Positions 10,775-22,296 of a stretch of DNA of 64,000 nt are shown one piece after another. Within the stretch, counting starts at the first letter, position 1. Each line of letters begins with the position of its first letter. The notes under the pieces were generated by a model that did not search any database, had not been told where the DNA came from, and worked only from the letters and a program-made list of their open reading frames with translations. The position numbers were made by a program, and so were the translations under genes. The stretch is from Botryosphaeria dothidea. Taxonomy: Eukaryota; Ascomycota; Dothideomycetes; Botryosphaeriales; Botryosphaeriaceae. The stretch covers positions 868,001-932,000 of the forward strand of contig WWBZ02000062.1 of NCBI GenBank assembly GCA_011503125.2, written 5' to 3'.

Positions 10775-13289
10775 TCAACTGTCCAGAGCAAAGCAGCGCT
10801 CACTACTCGCCTCCTCGTTGCCCCACCAATACGGCATCGTCACGGTCTTGCCGGCGCCGAAGAACAGGAAAATGAGCAGCATGTTGAAGTTGAAGCCGGC
10901 GTCGAAGGCGGCCGCGAGGATGTAGTTCCACCGGCTCCACAGCCCGTACCGGTAGCGGTACGCCCAGAACATCACGACGAAGCCGCCGATGAAGCTGCTG
11001 AAGTAGCCGGTGCTGATGTTGCCGTAGAAGACGGACAGCGCCGAGAAGAAGATGGTCGTGTTCCACAGGTGGAATTTGCACCGCGGGAAGAGGCGGTGCA
11101 GCGCGTAGATCAGAGCCGGCGCCAGCGCGCCGACGAGGAAGCCGTAGGGCAGCACGCGGTAGATGTGCTGCTGGAAGAGGCGGCGGGGCCCGATGAGCAC
11201 GTACTGCACGCCCATGGTCAGGTTGGACGCCAGCTCCTGCGCCGTCCACTGGTGCGTGGGGTCCTCGAGCTCGCCGGTCAGGTAGTCCTTCTTGGTGTTG
11301 AGCACCCAGCGCACGACGGCGTAGTCGACGGGCACGCCGACCAGCGACCCGAAAACCTGCGAGAAGAAGACGGCCTTGGGCGCCACGTGCATGTAGTGCC
11401 CGATCTTGATGTCCTGCAGGTTCAGCTGCGCCCGGTACCACGCGTTGCCCGCGATGCTGCCGTACGTCGACGCGCCCACCGGGTTCTTGAAGCCGCCGAT
11501 CGAGTTGGCCATCAGCCCGTACAGGAGCTCGTTGACGGTGCCGATGGGCAGCTGGAAGTTGGACAGCGCGTACAGCCAGCCCAGCGGCGTCACGATGAAG
11601 GCGCCCGTGCCGATGGCCACGAAGTACGTCCACGTCGGGATCGGCATGCTGCCCGTGGCGACGATGGTGAGGAGCGAGACGAAGGAGGCGCCGAAGAGGG
11701 CGAGGAACCACCACAGCGGCACTTCGGCGTAGGAGCGCTGCAGGATGCTGAGCTGGTCGTCGAACTGGTGGCTGATCTTGGCGCCGTGCCGCCAGCGGTC
11801 GCGCACTTTCGAGATGCTGGCGCGCAGCTGCTTGAGGCCGAAGAAGGCCATCCACGAGATGGCGGACGTGTAGGCGGCGTAGTCGAAGAACATGCCCCAC
11901 AGCATTTGCGTGCCGACGTACGGGGGGCCGAGCTCTTGGTAGGCGGTCTCGTTGAAGGTGATTTGGGGAGTGAGGAGAGCTGTTGCCGGATAGGAGGTTC
12001 CGTTCTCTGGAATGATGTCAGTGATTTCCGCTGGTGGTAATCGAGGAATGGTGGAGCCTCACCCAGGAACAGCCGGTTGGACATGAGCCGGTCATGCCAT
12101 GAACCCAACCCGCCAAATTTGGCGGCCGGGAGGAGGATCCAACAGTTGACGGCGAATGCAGCAAACAAGATTACCTGCGTCCACCAAGGCGTGAGGAACA
12201 GGCTTTGGTTGGACGCGATGCTGGACCAGTCGAGGGACAAATTCAGGAACTGATAGTGTTTTAAAGATTGTCAGTTACTCCGTCATTGTATAGAACGTTT
12301 GAGGTCACTTACTCCCATTCCGCCAAAGCCAGCGCCGATGAAGTTGGCCGTTGCGTTCCTTGGTGCTACCCAGCAAAGGAAAGCCAGAGAGCCGAGCATT
12401 GGAAATACATATTCGGGGAGGAATTGCCAGAGAGTTACGCCAAGCAGGGCAAGGAAGAAGACCTTGCTCTGTTTACGTGACGCGGCCGTCGGGTTCTCGC
12501 GTTGTTTTTTCTGAGTCTCGAAGAGTACCGTTTGACAGAGTCTAGATTCAGGGAAGTATCAGTATGACGCAGCAGATCAGATCAAAGTAGAGTTTTGAGG
12601 ACTCACGATGTGAACCACGGGAATTGAGGATCGTAAATGAGAAACTGGCGGGCAATTGCGGCAAAGGAGTAGCCCGTCCAGACAGTCCCCCACATGAAAA
12701 AGATTGCAACAGCGGGGTTGATTTTCTTGTCGAAGTACAGTTCGGACATGGAGACGGGGCTGTATCCCAGGTTGTACGTGGCGCCAGACGCGGCGGAGAT
12801 GGTCACGAGCACGTGCTCCTTGACGCTGAATGGCCCCGGGTTCAGATTGAAGCTCCATTTGGTGAAGGGTACCCTGATCTCCCACGCCGGCAAGTATTTT
12901 GCAAGCCAGGTGCCGACGTAGCTGGATGCGATCTGCACAAAGAAGACGGAATACGGGGCGAAAGTTGTCCGGTAGCGGCTCATCATACTGAGGAAAGCGC
13001 CGGGTACGATGAAGATAATGGAGAGGATGAAGTAGCGGAAGGTAATGGTTGGCAAGGTCGGATCGTCGTGAAGGCTGACGATGCGGCGGACGTATGGTGG
13101 AATGTCTTTGATTCGCGGATCGTCATAGGCGAAGGCTTCCTCTTCGCCATCGGCCTGAGTGGTGAAGACATAGGGTGGCTTCTCGACATGCAAATCGGCG
13201 TGAGCGACCGGCTCTTCCGAGGTGCTGGAGGGGGTTTTCTCGGCGTCTGCGTCGTGGGTGACGGGTGTTTGAGCAGCGGGTTGAGACAT
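10775..13289 (-). CDS. OPT-family oligopeptide transporter
   Basis: Proton-coupled oligopeptide transporter of the OPT family (PT clade, Isp4/Opt1-like), a multi-pass plasma-membrane protein that imports small peptides. Exons on the minus strand: 13289-12607, 12541-12313, 12249-12063 and 12006-10775, giving 776 residues. The hydrophilic N-terminus of about 90 residues is followed by the first membrane span. The family signature NPGPFSVKEH is near residue 149 and GATYNLGY follows. The last exon carries the long C-terminal set of hydrophobic spans, with NSIGGFKNP and GPRRLF segments typical of the family. All junctions keep phase and have GT..AG ends. Peptide uptake would fit the three proteases elsewhere in the window, but they are far apart and co-regulation is only an idea. 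Confidence 0.95.
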
Positions 13290-14761
13290 GTCGATCAGAA
13301 CTGCGCGGTCTGTATCTCAACTTGACGTCCGAGGTCTGCGGAGCAAGCTCTTGGTCCATGAGCTTAGCACCGGCCTTAAATAAAAGGCTTGCACATTTCC
13401 GTATCTCAAAAATCTTCGACTTCTCAGAATGGAAGGTGGTGCAGGAGGTGGTGCGGGACCCAGCACGATCGGAACCCTTGCTATGGTGCGATGCAGCTCG
13501 GCTATGTATGTGGCATACACGCTTGTATTTCTGCCCGCCCTTCCTCAATCGCCACCGATGCGATGCGACTGCGAGGCGTGCACCACAGACAATACGAATC
13601 CTTCCGACTGCGTCTCCACCACTCAAACATCGATGAACTTCTTCGAAATTGTGCGCGGCGATGGCGTGTGGTGTTACACTATCTTCTTGAGACGTAAATT
13701 TTATTGCGTCATCGCTGTCGGTGTCGCGAGACAGAACGTTACATCGGCAATGAGGGGCATTTAATCGCCTCTTAGCGTAGGAAATCTACCGCCCTTCGAT
13801 ACGTGCAGAGATCAACGGTGGCCAAGTCCAGAAGAGACGGACGAAGCTTGTCAGATATAGACACTTGGAAATATGGACACTCGACGACGGAAAGACGTTT
13901 CTGCTCTCAACTCGAAGACATTGACCGCATGCACGTGTACAAGCAAAACAAACAAACAACCCTAAAGCTCCGACTCGCGGTAAGCCCAAGGTCATCTTTG
14001 CACGTTGCGATGCCTCATACTGCGGCTGCTGTCTGACTGCCAGTTGTCCAGCGTGAGTGTTGGAAGGCCTGCCGTCCCCCTCGTGCACTCACTTGTTCCA
14101 TACTGCCTGTTTAGGAATGGCGCGTGTCGTACCGAGCCGCGGCTTGGCACAGAACAAAATCCTCCGTGCCTCCTTATCTCTGTATCCATTCATCTCCCAG
14201 TTCATCATCCCGTCGCGATCCTGCCATCAGGCACGAAGACTGGACTAACAGGAAGCCTTCACCTGGCATCTTCCGCTTTTGGAGTTTCAGGAAAAACCAG
14301 CCGCGAACATCATGTAGGGAGACGACAAAATACCTCGGCGCGCAGATCTGCACGTCCCTCAGAGATCTGGTACGCTTTCTGCTATCAGCTAGCTGCCGTC
14401 ACGACCAGGGACCTGGCGCGCCGGAGCAACCACCGCTTCTCATCCGATCGTTACAAGAAGCCTAGTCCGAGATCCGTCGGCAGACTGATCCGCTCGACCA
14501 AAAGCGGACAGATGGTCTAAAGTCCACACCACGGCCGCCACAGATACTCCACGGCAGCTTCTAGTCAAACGCTGAGCCAAGATCGTGGCGCCTGCCGCGG
14601 TGCCTGCTCACATCGAGGACGGAACGCCCTCCAATATGTAATCACGCGACACTAGGGACATTGGCCAAGCTCTGCAGCACTTCTGCATATATGCCTGGCG
14701 TTCAAAACATGGCCGAGACCCCGTCCAGGCCTCTTTGTATCTCCTGTTGCCCTTGTCAAGC
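13290..14761. other. Intergenic, no gene seen
   Basis: A 1.47-kb divergent promoter region between the OPT transporter and the GPCR gene. Several open frames cross it, but none shows a domain, a Cys pattern or a membrane segment that I can support. Confidence 0.45.
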
Positions 14762-16253
14762 ATGCCGTACAACACCCAGGTCGCTATACCCACGCTCATT
14801 GGAAGCCTTCTCTCCTGTACTGCCACAGCATGCGTCCTCATATCATATATTGTATACGCCGATCAGCAACGTTCTTTCCGCCATGCGCTTGTCTTGAATC
14901 TTGCTTTGGCTGGTACGACCTCACGCACGATACCAGAATACACGGCTAAAATCAGTTCCACAGAATTCATCAATTCATTGAATAATTCCATCAGCGGCAT
15001 ATATGCAGTAGCCAACAAAGGCGCAATCAAACCGGGTCCGGCCTGCACTCTGAATGGATGGGTGGGCCAGTGGTCGGTGCAGGTGTGTGATATCCATATC
15101 TTTAGCTTCGTTGTCCCTACTGGATCTAACTAAGCTCAAGGCCGCCGACTTCTCTATCCTCGCAATTGCCATCATAACGCTCCTTACCATCACCCGAAAG
15201 ACGTACATGCCAAATGCCTCCCTTACCAGAAAGGTCCTCATCTGCGCATCTGTGTGGTTCGTTCCCACAATCACAGGTGAGTCCTTTTCTGACGGCCGTC
15301 AACCATCCACTCTGTCTGAAGGAGGAAGACTAACCAAGACGTGTAGCAACCACTGCTGCAGGGATGAACCAGCTCAAGCCAGTCAGCGGAAATTGGTGCT
15401 GGATATCCGGCAAGCGGACAGACCTGCGGTACGCGCTGGGCCATGGCTGGCGCTTCAGCATCATTTTCGTGACCATCGGCATATACATCTACATCTGGAT
15501 TTGCATGCGACGTCACTTTACGCAGTTGAACATCACCACCAACGGCAGCACGTACAACCGCGCATCAACTACTGCCAAACGCCGCGAGTTCCGCCGAGAT
15601 GATGCCTTCGAATTGAGGAGCGAGTCTCAGACGGAGTTGCATGAGATCAACGTTGAATGCCGTTTCGAAGTGAAGCACTCCGATGGTCGAAGTGCCACAA
15701 GTGTGGGAAAGGAGGAGGTCGAACCTACGGTTGTGGAGCTGGGGCTTCACAATGGTGACGGGAGTGACAAATCTCCTTCCGTCACATCGACCGAGGATCC
15801 ATATTCAAAGCCCACATCAGGTACGTCCATTTCTTCCTTTCTTTCAGGCTGATACAGTTTTCTGATTTCTCTCCAGTCTTCTACCCCCCGTCTGAGACTA
15901 AACCTAAGCTTTCATCCTCACAGGCGGGTTCGGGCGCCGTTGTGGAGAGCATGGGAGCGCAAAAATCACAACAACCGCAGAACCAGAGACGGCAATCGCG
16001 GCACGTAGAGAAGGAAATCAAGAGGATGCTTCTTCTGAATGCATACCCGGTACTGTACGTGATTCTCTGGCTGCCTGGGATCATCAACCGCCTGGTAGAG
16101 GCAGCCGGCCACACTAGCAAGACGCTCGCCATCCTGCAATGTTCAACACAGTATGCTGGATTCGCCAACGCCATGACTTACGGTTTCAACGAGCACTTGA
16201 GGGAAAGGGTCAGGGGAGACTTGACTAGTTGGTTCGAAGGGAGGCGGTCATGA
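14762..16253 (+). CDS. Git3/cAMP-receptor-like G-protein-coupled receptor
   Basis: Seven-helix receptor of the Git3 (S. pombe glucose receptor) / GPR1 type, expected in the plasma membrane upstream of a G-alpha and cAMP-PKA signalling. Five exons: 14762-14912, 14964-15082, 15141-15276, 15347-15820 and 15877-16253, giving 418 residues. The first splice turns a garbled frame into LNLALAEFINSLNNSISG, the TM2 region that marks this family, which makes the model convincing. TM1 starts at about residue 8. TM3 lies in AADFSILAIAIITLLTI. A long Ser/Thr- and Glu-rich third cytoplasmic loop follows TM5 (about residues 190-320), then a basic stretch and TM6 in PVLYVILWLPGIINRL. The C-terminal tail is short. 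Glucose is the known ligand class for Git3, but this protein's ligand is unknown. Confidence 0.88.
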
Positions 16254-17391
16254 AGACAATGGCAGGAATAATTTCATATGTTCATACCCGCTGTATCCAC
16301 CATTTGTGGAGACGTAATAGCACAGCATAATACATGCCAAGCTTTCTTTAGTGCCGTACTACTGCACAAGCATCTTCTCGGAGTTTGCCATCTCAGAGGA
16401 CTTGCAAGCATTTATCTGTGCCTGTCCCTCCAGAAACGCCTCTCTTGACCCGGACAGGGAGTCCCGGTCTGCGCTTGCGGGAGGGATCTTGCACCCCAGC
16501 CTTGTTGTTTCGTTTTCCATCCTCCCCACCCTTAATATCCCCAGCTAGCCATAGCCACCTTCACCAAATTTCGTATGGACCGCGTTCCCTAAACACCGTG
16601 GCGCCTCGACTTTGCGGTATGGCGTTCTCAAACCGCAGCGCCCCTGAAACATACTGACGCACGAGAAGCGCTCCATTCGAACATAGAGGCATGGATTTCC
16701 CCGTCTGGAGGCGTTCGCGTTAGCGGGGAAGCGCGGGGCGTCGCCGCGGTTGGGAGTCGATTGCGCTACCCTCTAGGCTTAGATTTTAACTCCCGGCGAT
16801 CAACGGCGTGAGCACCATCGCCGCGCCAAAGGACGGGCCGCGCTGTCTGCCTCCGGTGGGAGGGATGGAGGGAGGAGTTTGTTTTGGAAGCTGCACGGGG
16901 AGATAGATATCACATTCTCCAACATGTGCGAGGTCTTGTTGGGCGCTGAAGGGATGGGTCCTTTGTTTGGTGCGCACCGGCCCCGTTCGGCAGCTGGATT
17001 GAACTTAGTTGAAGGCTTGACGGACCGCTATTTTTGACGGATCTGGGGCTTGTTGTTTCTGGTCGCTTGCTTTGAGCGTTGTTATTGGTTGGAATGTCAT
17101 CCTCTGTTGACGGGCCGTGTTCCTGCGATCCTTACGGGGAAGACTGTCGTCCTACTTCAAGCTGTACGTCCTTTCGCATCCTCCCACCAAAGGGTAGACT
17201 TCTGCGCCTAAGAGCCCCAGAGGCTTCCACCTTCAGGATTTGGAAGAGCATGATCCCAGAACCAGTTCACAAAGGCGCGAGCAGCATTCCTTAGTGAGAT
17301 TACACCGCGAATTTCATGAATCTTGTGAAACTGCTGCATTGCCTATCTTACATATCATCGTAGCATTCGTGAAAAGAGAAAGCTGCTTCCT
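16254..17391. other. Intergenic, no gene seen
   Basis: A 1.14-kb gap between the 3' ends of the GPCR gene and the NmrA-like gene. Nothing beyond short random frames was recognised. Confidence 0.5.
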
Positions 17392-18458
17392 CTAAGCTTT
17401 CTTGAATTTCTGCTGGAAGTACTTCTCAAAAGTGGTAGGCTCAACCTCTGGGAAGAGGTGATTGTGGACCTGTCCTCTCGGCCGCCTAGATCTCCCTAAT
17501 CCTTGCATTCCTTTGACCATGAACCAAAAGTCCGGAGGGAACGTGCTCTGCCTTAGCTCCGCCGGAGCCTTTCTGGGGTCTGAAGCGACTTCATGCATCT
17601 TGTCGATGGGAAAGCTGTCAATCTTGACCGTTTTTCCGGTGTGTCTCCGCAATGCCTCCGCAATTTCGAGATGAGAGACGGTATCGCTCACGAAATTCAT
17701 GCACTGATTCTCGGACTTCTCCGGCTCGATGAGGGTTGCAGCGAGATACTCGGCGAAGTCGTCCAGGTTTGTGAAATCCGCCTTGGCCTTGGGATCACCG
17801 ATAACACGGATTACGTATTCTGGGACGTCGTCCCGCGTCCATGGACACCAGACGGACTCTCGTTCCTGGTTGTAGAATTCGCCACAGCCGATAATTGTGT
17901 AACTCATCTTGCCTGAGGCAATGGCTGGATGCAGAGCAGCCTGCTCATTCAATCTGCCAGGATTTGTCAGCGCAAACCTTTACAAAATCCCTAGGACAAG
18001 CGCATACTCCGCTTTTTGATTCCATAGCTGACCTTTGTCAGCGACTTGTGCACACCATAATGGGCAGATCAACTTACGGGATGTATGTATCCGCGAGCAT
18101 CGTCTGGTTTGCGGTAAACATGGTGCATACCATACTCACTCGGATAAAATCGTTTGACTCCGGCGTCTGCAGCCGCATCTTGAATGATAGTCTGTGCGCT
18201 CAAAGCCTTGCCACTTAGTGCTGATACCACGGCGTCAACACCCTTCAAATCCTTTGCGAGGTCCTCCCTCGACACATTATTCGGCTCGAACGTCTTGATG
18301 ATTGTCTTGTGGTCGTTGCCAGCGGCGGGCAGTTGATTGTCTGGACCGATGAAGGCCACAACCGTGAAGTTCTTTTTGGAGTTGTGGCTCAATTTTTCCA
18401 GGATGCGCTGGCCAATCTGGCCATTCGCACCGAACAATGCAATGGTTTCGAAAGCCAT
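17392..18458 (-). CDS. NmrA-like / isoflavone-reductase-like NAD(P)-binding protein with a 20-nt microexon
   Basis: Atypical Rossmann-fold SDR of the NmrA/isoflavone-reductase group; members are redox sensors or reductases. Exons on the minus strand: 18458-18078, 18027-18008 and 17953-17392, giving 320 residues. The nucleotide motif GANGQIG is at residues 10-16 and FYPSEYG near 112-118. The middle exon is only 20 nt. It restores the frame and yields HPLWNQKAELNEQ across both junctions. Both flanking introns (about 50 nt) have a GCTGAC branch-like element and GT..AG ends. Without the microexon no in-frame joining of the large exons with conserved sequence was found. The gene is divergent from the 6PGDH-like gene with a 785-bp gap. 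Confidence 0.85.
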
Positions 18459-19243
18459 GTTTGTGAAGTGAAGAAGATGCACAGATCGTCTTTGCTCTTC
18501 TTTATCTTAATTTCTTCTCCACGTTTATATGCGGCTGTAAAGCGCTGCGGCGAGTGTGACGTCATCCTGGGGTAAAATGTGGACGAGGTGATACGCGCGG
18601 CCCCATGGCGGTCAAGCCCACAACCGCTTGTTTCAAACACACTGTGTCAATCGAAGGATTCAGAAAAGACCTCGATGATTACGTTCGTGTTGAGCGACTG
18701 AAGTAAAGACAGGTCTGCTTGATGCTCGCTGGCATTTTCGCCGCGTAAAAGACGAACAGGCAGTTGAATGATATCAGGGCACTGCAAAAAGTGACTTGAA
18801 ATGTGGGATGAGAGCCTTATTTAGATGAAACGTGTTGGTATCTCAGGTTAATATCTCTGTAAGAATTCCGAATGTACTGTGCTCAAAGTAAAGCAGCGTT
18901 GATGCCTTCCGGTGTATTACCGTGGATACAGTAGTCGGGGTGGCGCATCAACACGATGCCAAGCATAGCCACGATATACCCCTGCCAGCTTTGGCATTTC
19001 TACGTCAGACTCTTTGTATTTGAGGAATCTGTAATGCGTTCAGATGTGGATCATTACTGAGGTGACATCGCTTCGCTGCAATGACGTAAGAACTATGTAA
19101 ACTGCAGTTTAATTGCTCCTCATATCCTGATCCTCAACTTGAACTTGGATTTGCATATGATCTATCCTCTCAGCCTTCAAGTCAGCTGTGCATTCTGAGA
19201 ATCACCTACTCCCATCACGTGCCAGCTCAAGTGAGCACTCACA
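18459..19243. promoter_or_regulatory. Shared divergent promoter, NmrA-like / 6PGDH-like
   Basis: A 785-bp gap between two start codons facing away from each other. No firm binding motif was recognised; a GTGACGTCATC word (18556-18566), which contains the CRE/bZIP core TGACGTCA, sits about 100 bp upstream of the NmrA-like ATG. Confidence 0.45.
18557..18564. promoter_or_regulatory. CRE/ATF-type palindrome TGACGTCA
   Basis: The perfect 8-bp palindrome TGACGTCA lies 99 bp upstream of the NmrA-like start codon. It is the known site for CREB/ATF-type bZIP factors (Atf1/AtfA stress regulators in fungi). Occupancy is inferred from sequence only. Confidence 0.5.
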
Positions 19244-20869
19244 ATGACTCCGAGCCCCGAAATCGGCCAGATCCGCCGTATTGGCATCGTCGGTGCCGGC
19301 AACATGGGCACAATGATGTCTTTTGGCTTCTCCGAGAATGGCCTTGACGTCTCACAGTGGGACGTCTCGGAGCAGAACGTCGAGCAGGCACGTGAGATGG
19401 AAGAGCAGACGAAGACGTTGAAGGGCAAAATCGACCATTTCAAGGACGTTCACGAATTCACGCAGAGCTTGGAATCGCAACCGCGGAAGATCCTCATCTT
19501 ATCCATTACCCATGGCTGGCCTGCGGATTCCGTCCTGGAAAAGATTAAGGACGATCTGAATGAGGGGGACATCATCCTCGACGGAGGTAACGAGCATTAC
19601 CGCAACACCGAGAGGCGTCAGAAAGAGCTGGAGTCCAAGGGAGTCAGATGGATTGGTATGGGTGTTAGCGGTGGCTATCAGTCAGCGAGGCGAGGCCCGA
19701 GTATGTCTCCAGGTGGTGAGAAGGAAACCGTCGAGTTTGTGTTGCCGCTGCTTGAGAAGTTTGCGGCTAAGTCTGCAAAAGACGGAAAGCCTTGTGTTCA
19801 ATATATGGGTAAGACTACGGCTCCTCATTTGCAAAAAAAAAAAAAAATCCTTCCAATGTTTTCATGTATTGACGGATCCTGTTCAGGACCCCGAGGAGCT
19901 GGCCATTTTGTGAAGATGGTCCACAATGGTATTGAGAATGGCATGCTCTCCACAGTCTCTGAAGCCTGGAGCTTCCTCCACAAGTCCCTTGGACTACCCT
20001 ACGATGAAATTGGGAAGATTTTTGAGAAACGGAACTCGGAGGGGGAGCTCAAGAACACGTATCTGATCCAGATCGGCTCCGAGATCTGCCTGAGAAAGAA
20101 GACTCCTGAAGGCGATCAGAATGGAGAAGGCAAAGGAGACGGCGGCCACGTCCTGGACGACGTCCTTGATAAGGTCGTACAGGATGATGACGATTCCGAG
20201 GGCACTTTGTACTGGTCAGTGATGGAAGCGGCTGATCGGCACGTTTCAGCACCAACCATTGCCGCTGGCCAGTTCTTCCGCGTAGCCAGTGGTAACCGTG
20301 CTCAGAGGCTGAAGATCAGCGAGAAGCTTAACATTCCAAAGCCCCAGAAGGTCGATGTGAAAGACAAGGAAGACCTGATTGAGAAACTCCGCAGAGCCGT
20401 ATATGCGGCTTTCCTATGCTCTTTCTGCCAAGGTCTTGAGCTCATCGCCCGTGCTTCGAAGGACGAAGGTTGGAACATCGACCTCGGAAAATGCATCCAG
20501 ATCTGGAGAGCCGGTTGCATAATACAGGAAGATTACATTGCCGACATCCTTGAACCTGTCTTTCTGAACTCCAAAGAGCCGATCATGAACATCAAGCTCA
20601 TCGAAGAGGTATCATCTGACCTCGAGAAAAATTCCCAACCTCTCAAGGAGATCCTCCTGAAAGGTATTGAGTGGGATAATTACGTTCCTTCACTCAGTGC
20701 CAGTCTGGAATATCTAAAGTACGTTGGTGGGGGAGCGCTGGCAACTCAGTTCATGGAAGCGGAGATGGACTTCTTTGGCGCGCACGCATATGACAGGCCA
20801 CATGTAAAAGGGGAGGACCCAGGAAAGCCCTCAAAAGGCGCTCATCACTACGAATGGAGGCCTGCCTGA
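19244..20869 (+). CDS. 6-phosphogluconate-dehydrogenase-like protein with altered substrate site
   Basis: Paralogue of the pentose-phosphate enzyme 6PGDH. Two exons, 19244-19808 and 19887-20869, give 515 residues; the 78-nt intron contains a poly-A run and is in frame, so an intronless reading would wrongly add 26 residues. The coenzyme motif GIVGAGNMG is near the N-terminus, SGGYQSAR matches the SGG substrate loop, and GHFVKMVHNGIE keeps the catalytic Lys198 and Glu205 with His201 and Asn202. Compared from knowledge of the sheep enzyme, Tyr191 is Asn206 here, Lys260 appears to be Tyr297, and Arg446 is Met482 in EMDFFGAH, while Arg287 (Arg320) and His452 (His488) are kept. A 15-20-residue acidic insert precedes the Tyr297 region. 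So it is probably not the housekeeping enzyme and may act on another beta-hydroxyacid. Confidence 0.85.
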   Translation: MTPSPEIGQIRRIGIVGAGNMGTMMSFGFSENGLDVSQWDVSEQNVEQAREMEEQTKTLKGKIDHFKDVHEFTQSLESQPRKILILSITHGWPADSVLEKIKDDLNEGDIILDGGNEHYRNTERRQKELESKGVRWIGMGVSGGYQSARRGPSMSPGGEKETVEFVLPLLEKFAAKSAKDGKPCVQYMGKTTAPHLQKKKKILPMFSCIDGSCSGPRGAGHFVKMVHNGIENGMLSTVSEAWSFLHKSLGLPYDEIGKIFEKRNSEGELKNTYLIQIGSEICLRKKTPEGDQNGEGKGDGGHVLDDVLDKVVQDDDDSEGTLYWSVMEAADRHVSAPTIAAGQFFRVASGNRAQRLKISEKLNIPKPQKVDVKDKEDLIEKLRRAVYAAFLCSFCQGLELIARASKDEGWNIDLGKCIQIWRAGCIIQEDYIADILEPVFLNSKEPIMNIKLIEEVSSDLEKNSQPLKEILLKGIEWDNYVPSLSASLEYLKYVGGGALATQFMEAEMDFFGAHAYDRPHVKGEDPGKPSKGAHHYEWRPA

Positions 20870-22296
20870 GTAGACTATGATGTGACCGCAGGGGGGACAG
20901 GCATGCAGTCGTTTGTGAATGATATTGCGAATAGGCTGATAGGATGGAATTGGAAGGGGATGGGCTATGAGCGTTAAGTGATGATTGGAAGACTTGCTAT
21001 GTTGTAGAGAGGTCAGGCTTGGTTCTCTCTTATTTATGTAAGAGGTAACCTGCAATTCGCTTTATGAACATACCCTTTAAGACGCCTTTGGTTGGCCAGT
21101 ATACTGGATTATTGTTTCCCTCATGATTTGGTCTAAGCACAGCAGAAATAATTCGACCTTGGCAGATCTCGTAGTTGTCCTTTGGTTGCATGCTATGTCT
21201 GAACGTTCATTTAGCGTTCACGGTAAAAAGCATGGAAGTGTGAGGTTGGGAATGCCTAACGAACCGCGGAACAGGTCAGCTCTCCGTCAGCCTTGTCATC
21301 CGAGCTATCCTAGTAGCGCTTTACCTTGGTCAGCCTCTTTTGAAGGAACAGGGACACACTAACAGAATCCTTGTCGTAGGGTCAGATGCAGATACTCCAA
21401 AGCCACTTACCATTCGCCCTTCCAGGCATTGTGTGTCGTTGAGATGCAGAGGCATATGCGCAATGAGAGAAAACGGCATGGAATTCCACGCAATGCCATG
21501 TGGACCGATCCCATAAGCGGCGCCCGAAAGCCTCACCGGAAGCTCGCGCGCCTACAAAGCAGCGATTCAACGGTTGTCCTACCCAACAGAAGCCCAGTTG
21601 TCTGCAAGCACCCGACGCAGGACTGCCCTCCGCACCACACAGATCACGCGACAGGGTAAGAAGAGACCCGTCTCACGCATTTCGAGTTCAGCTGGACCCA
21701 GAGAACAGGATACGACGCACCCCCTCTTCGCGAAACCTGCCCTCCTCGGCCGTCAGCGCCCTGACTTGGGGCGGCCGTGCAGGATCTTGCAACGTTCTAT
21801 CCATCAGCCTTCCTCCAAGCCAGCGCGGTGCGTATAGTGCCCCAATGTGTTGACCGGTGAATCTGATTGGCTGCCTGGAAAGTGTTGCCCAATAGGGCCA
21901 CGCGTCAGAACTACGATCACCCCCTCCTCCTAATGCATGCCGTGCAGCGCCACCCCCGCAAAATTAACAATTGCGGATAGTAGCATCCGCAAGCCGAAAG
22001 TGAGAGGTACTAAGCGAGGTACGGGTGTCGCGGGAAGGCGTGCATAGAGTTTTACACCAAAGTGTGCTTTTCATTATTGAAGGTAGTAGTTGACCGGTCG
22101 TTAAGTCGTGGTATTTTACATCTACACCTAGGTGACAAGATAAGGAAAGAACAAACTTGCCAAAAGATGGAAGAGAGAGAAGGAACCAAGAAAATATCCG
22201 GGATACTCCAGTGGCGAATTGATAAAATGGACGGACCAAGATCTCTTGGAAATGCCCAGAGAAGGCTATGAGCAGCTAGGTGGAATGCATATTCCT
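20870..22296. other. Intergenic, no gene seen
   Basis: A 1.43-kb gap between two convergent genes. Frames in it lack coding features. Nothing else was recognised. Confidence 0.45.

Noticed and set aside
11069..12040. Long open frame antisense to the OPT transporter
   Set aside because: Arg/Glu/Asp-rich shadow of the GC-rich transporter exon, with no family character.
9479..13289. Secondary metabolite cluster
   Set aside because: Oxidoreductases and a transporter are present, but there is no polyketide synthase, NRPS, terpene synthase or pathway regulator in the window.
19809..19886. In-frame 26-residue insert in the 6PGDH-like protein
   Set aside because: It has GT..AG ends, a poly-A tract and removes cleanly to give MGPRGAGHF, so it is an intron.
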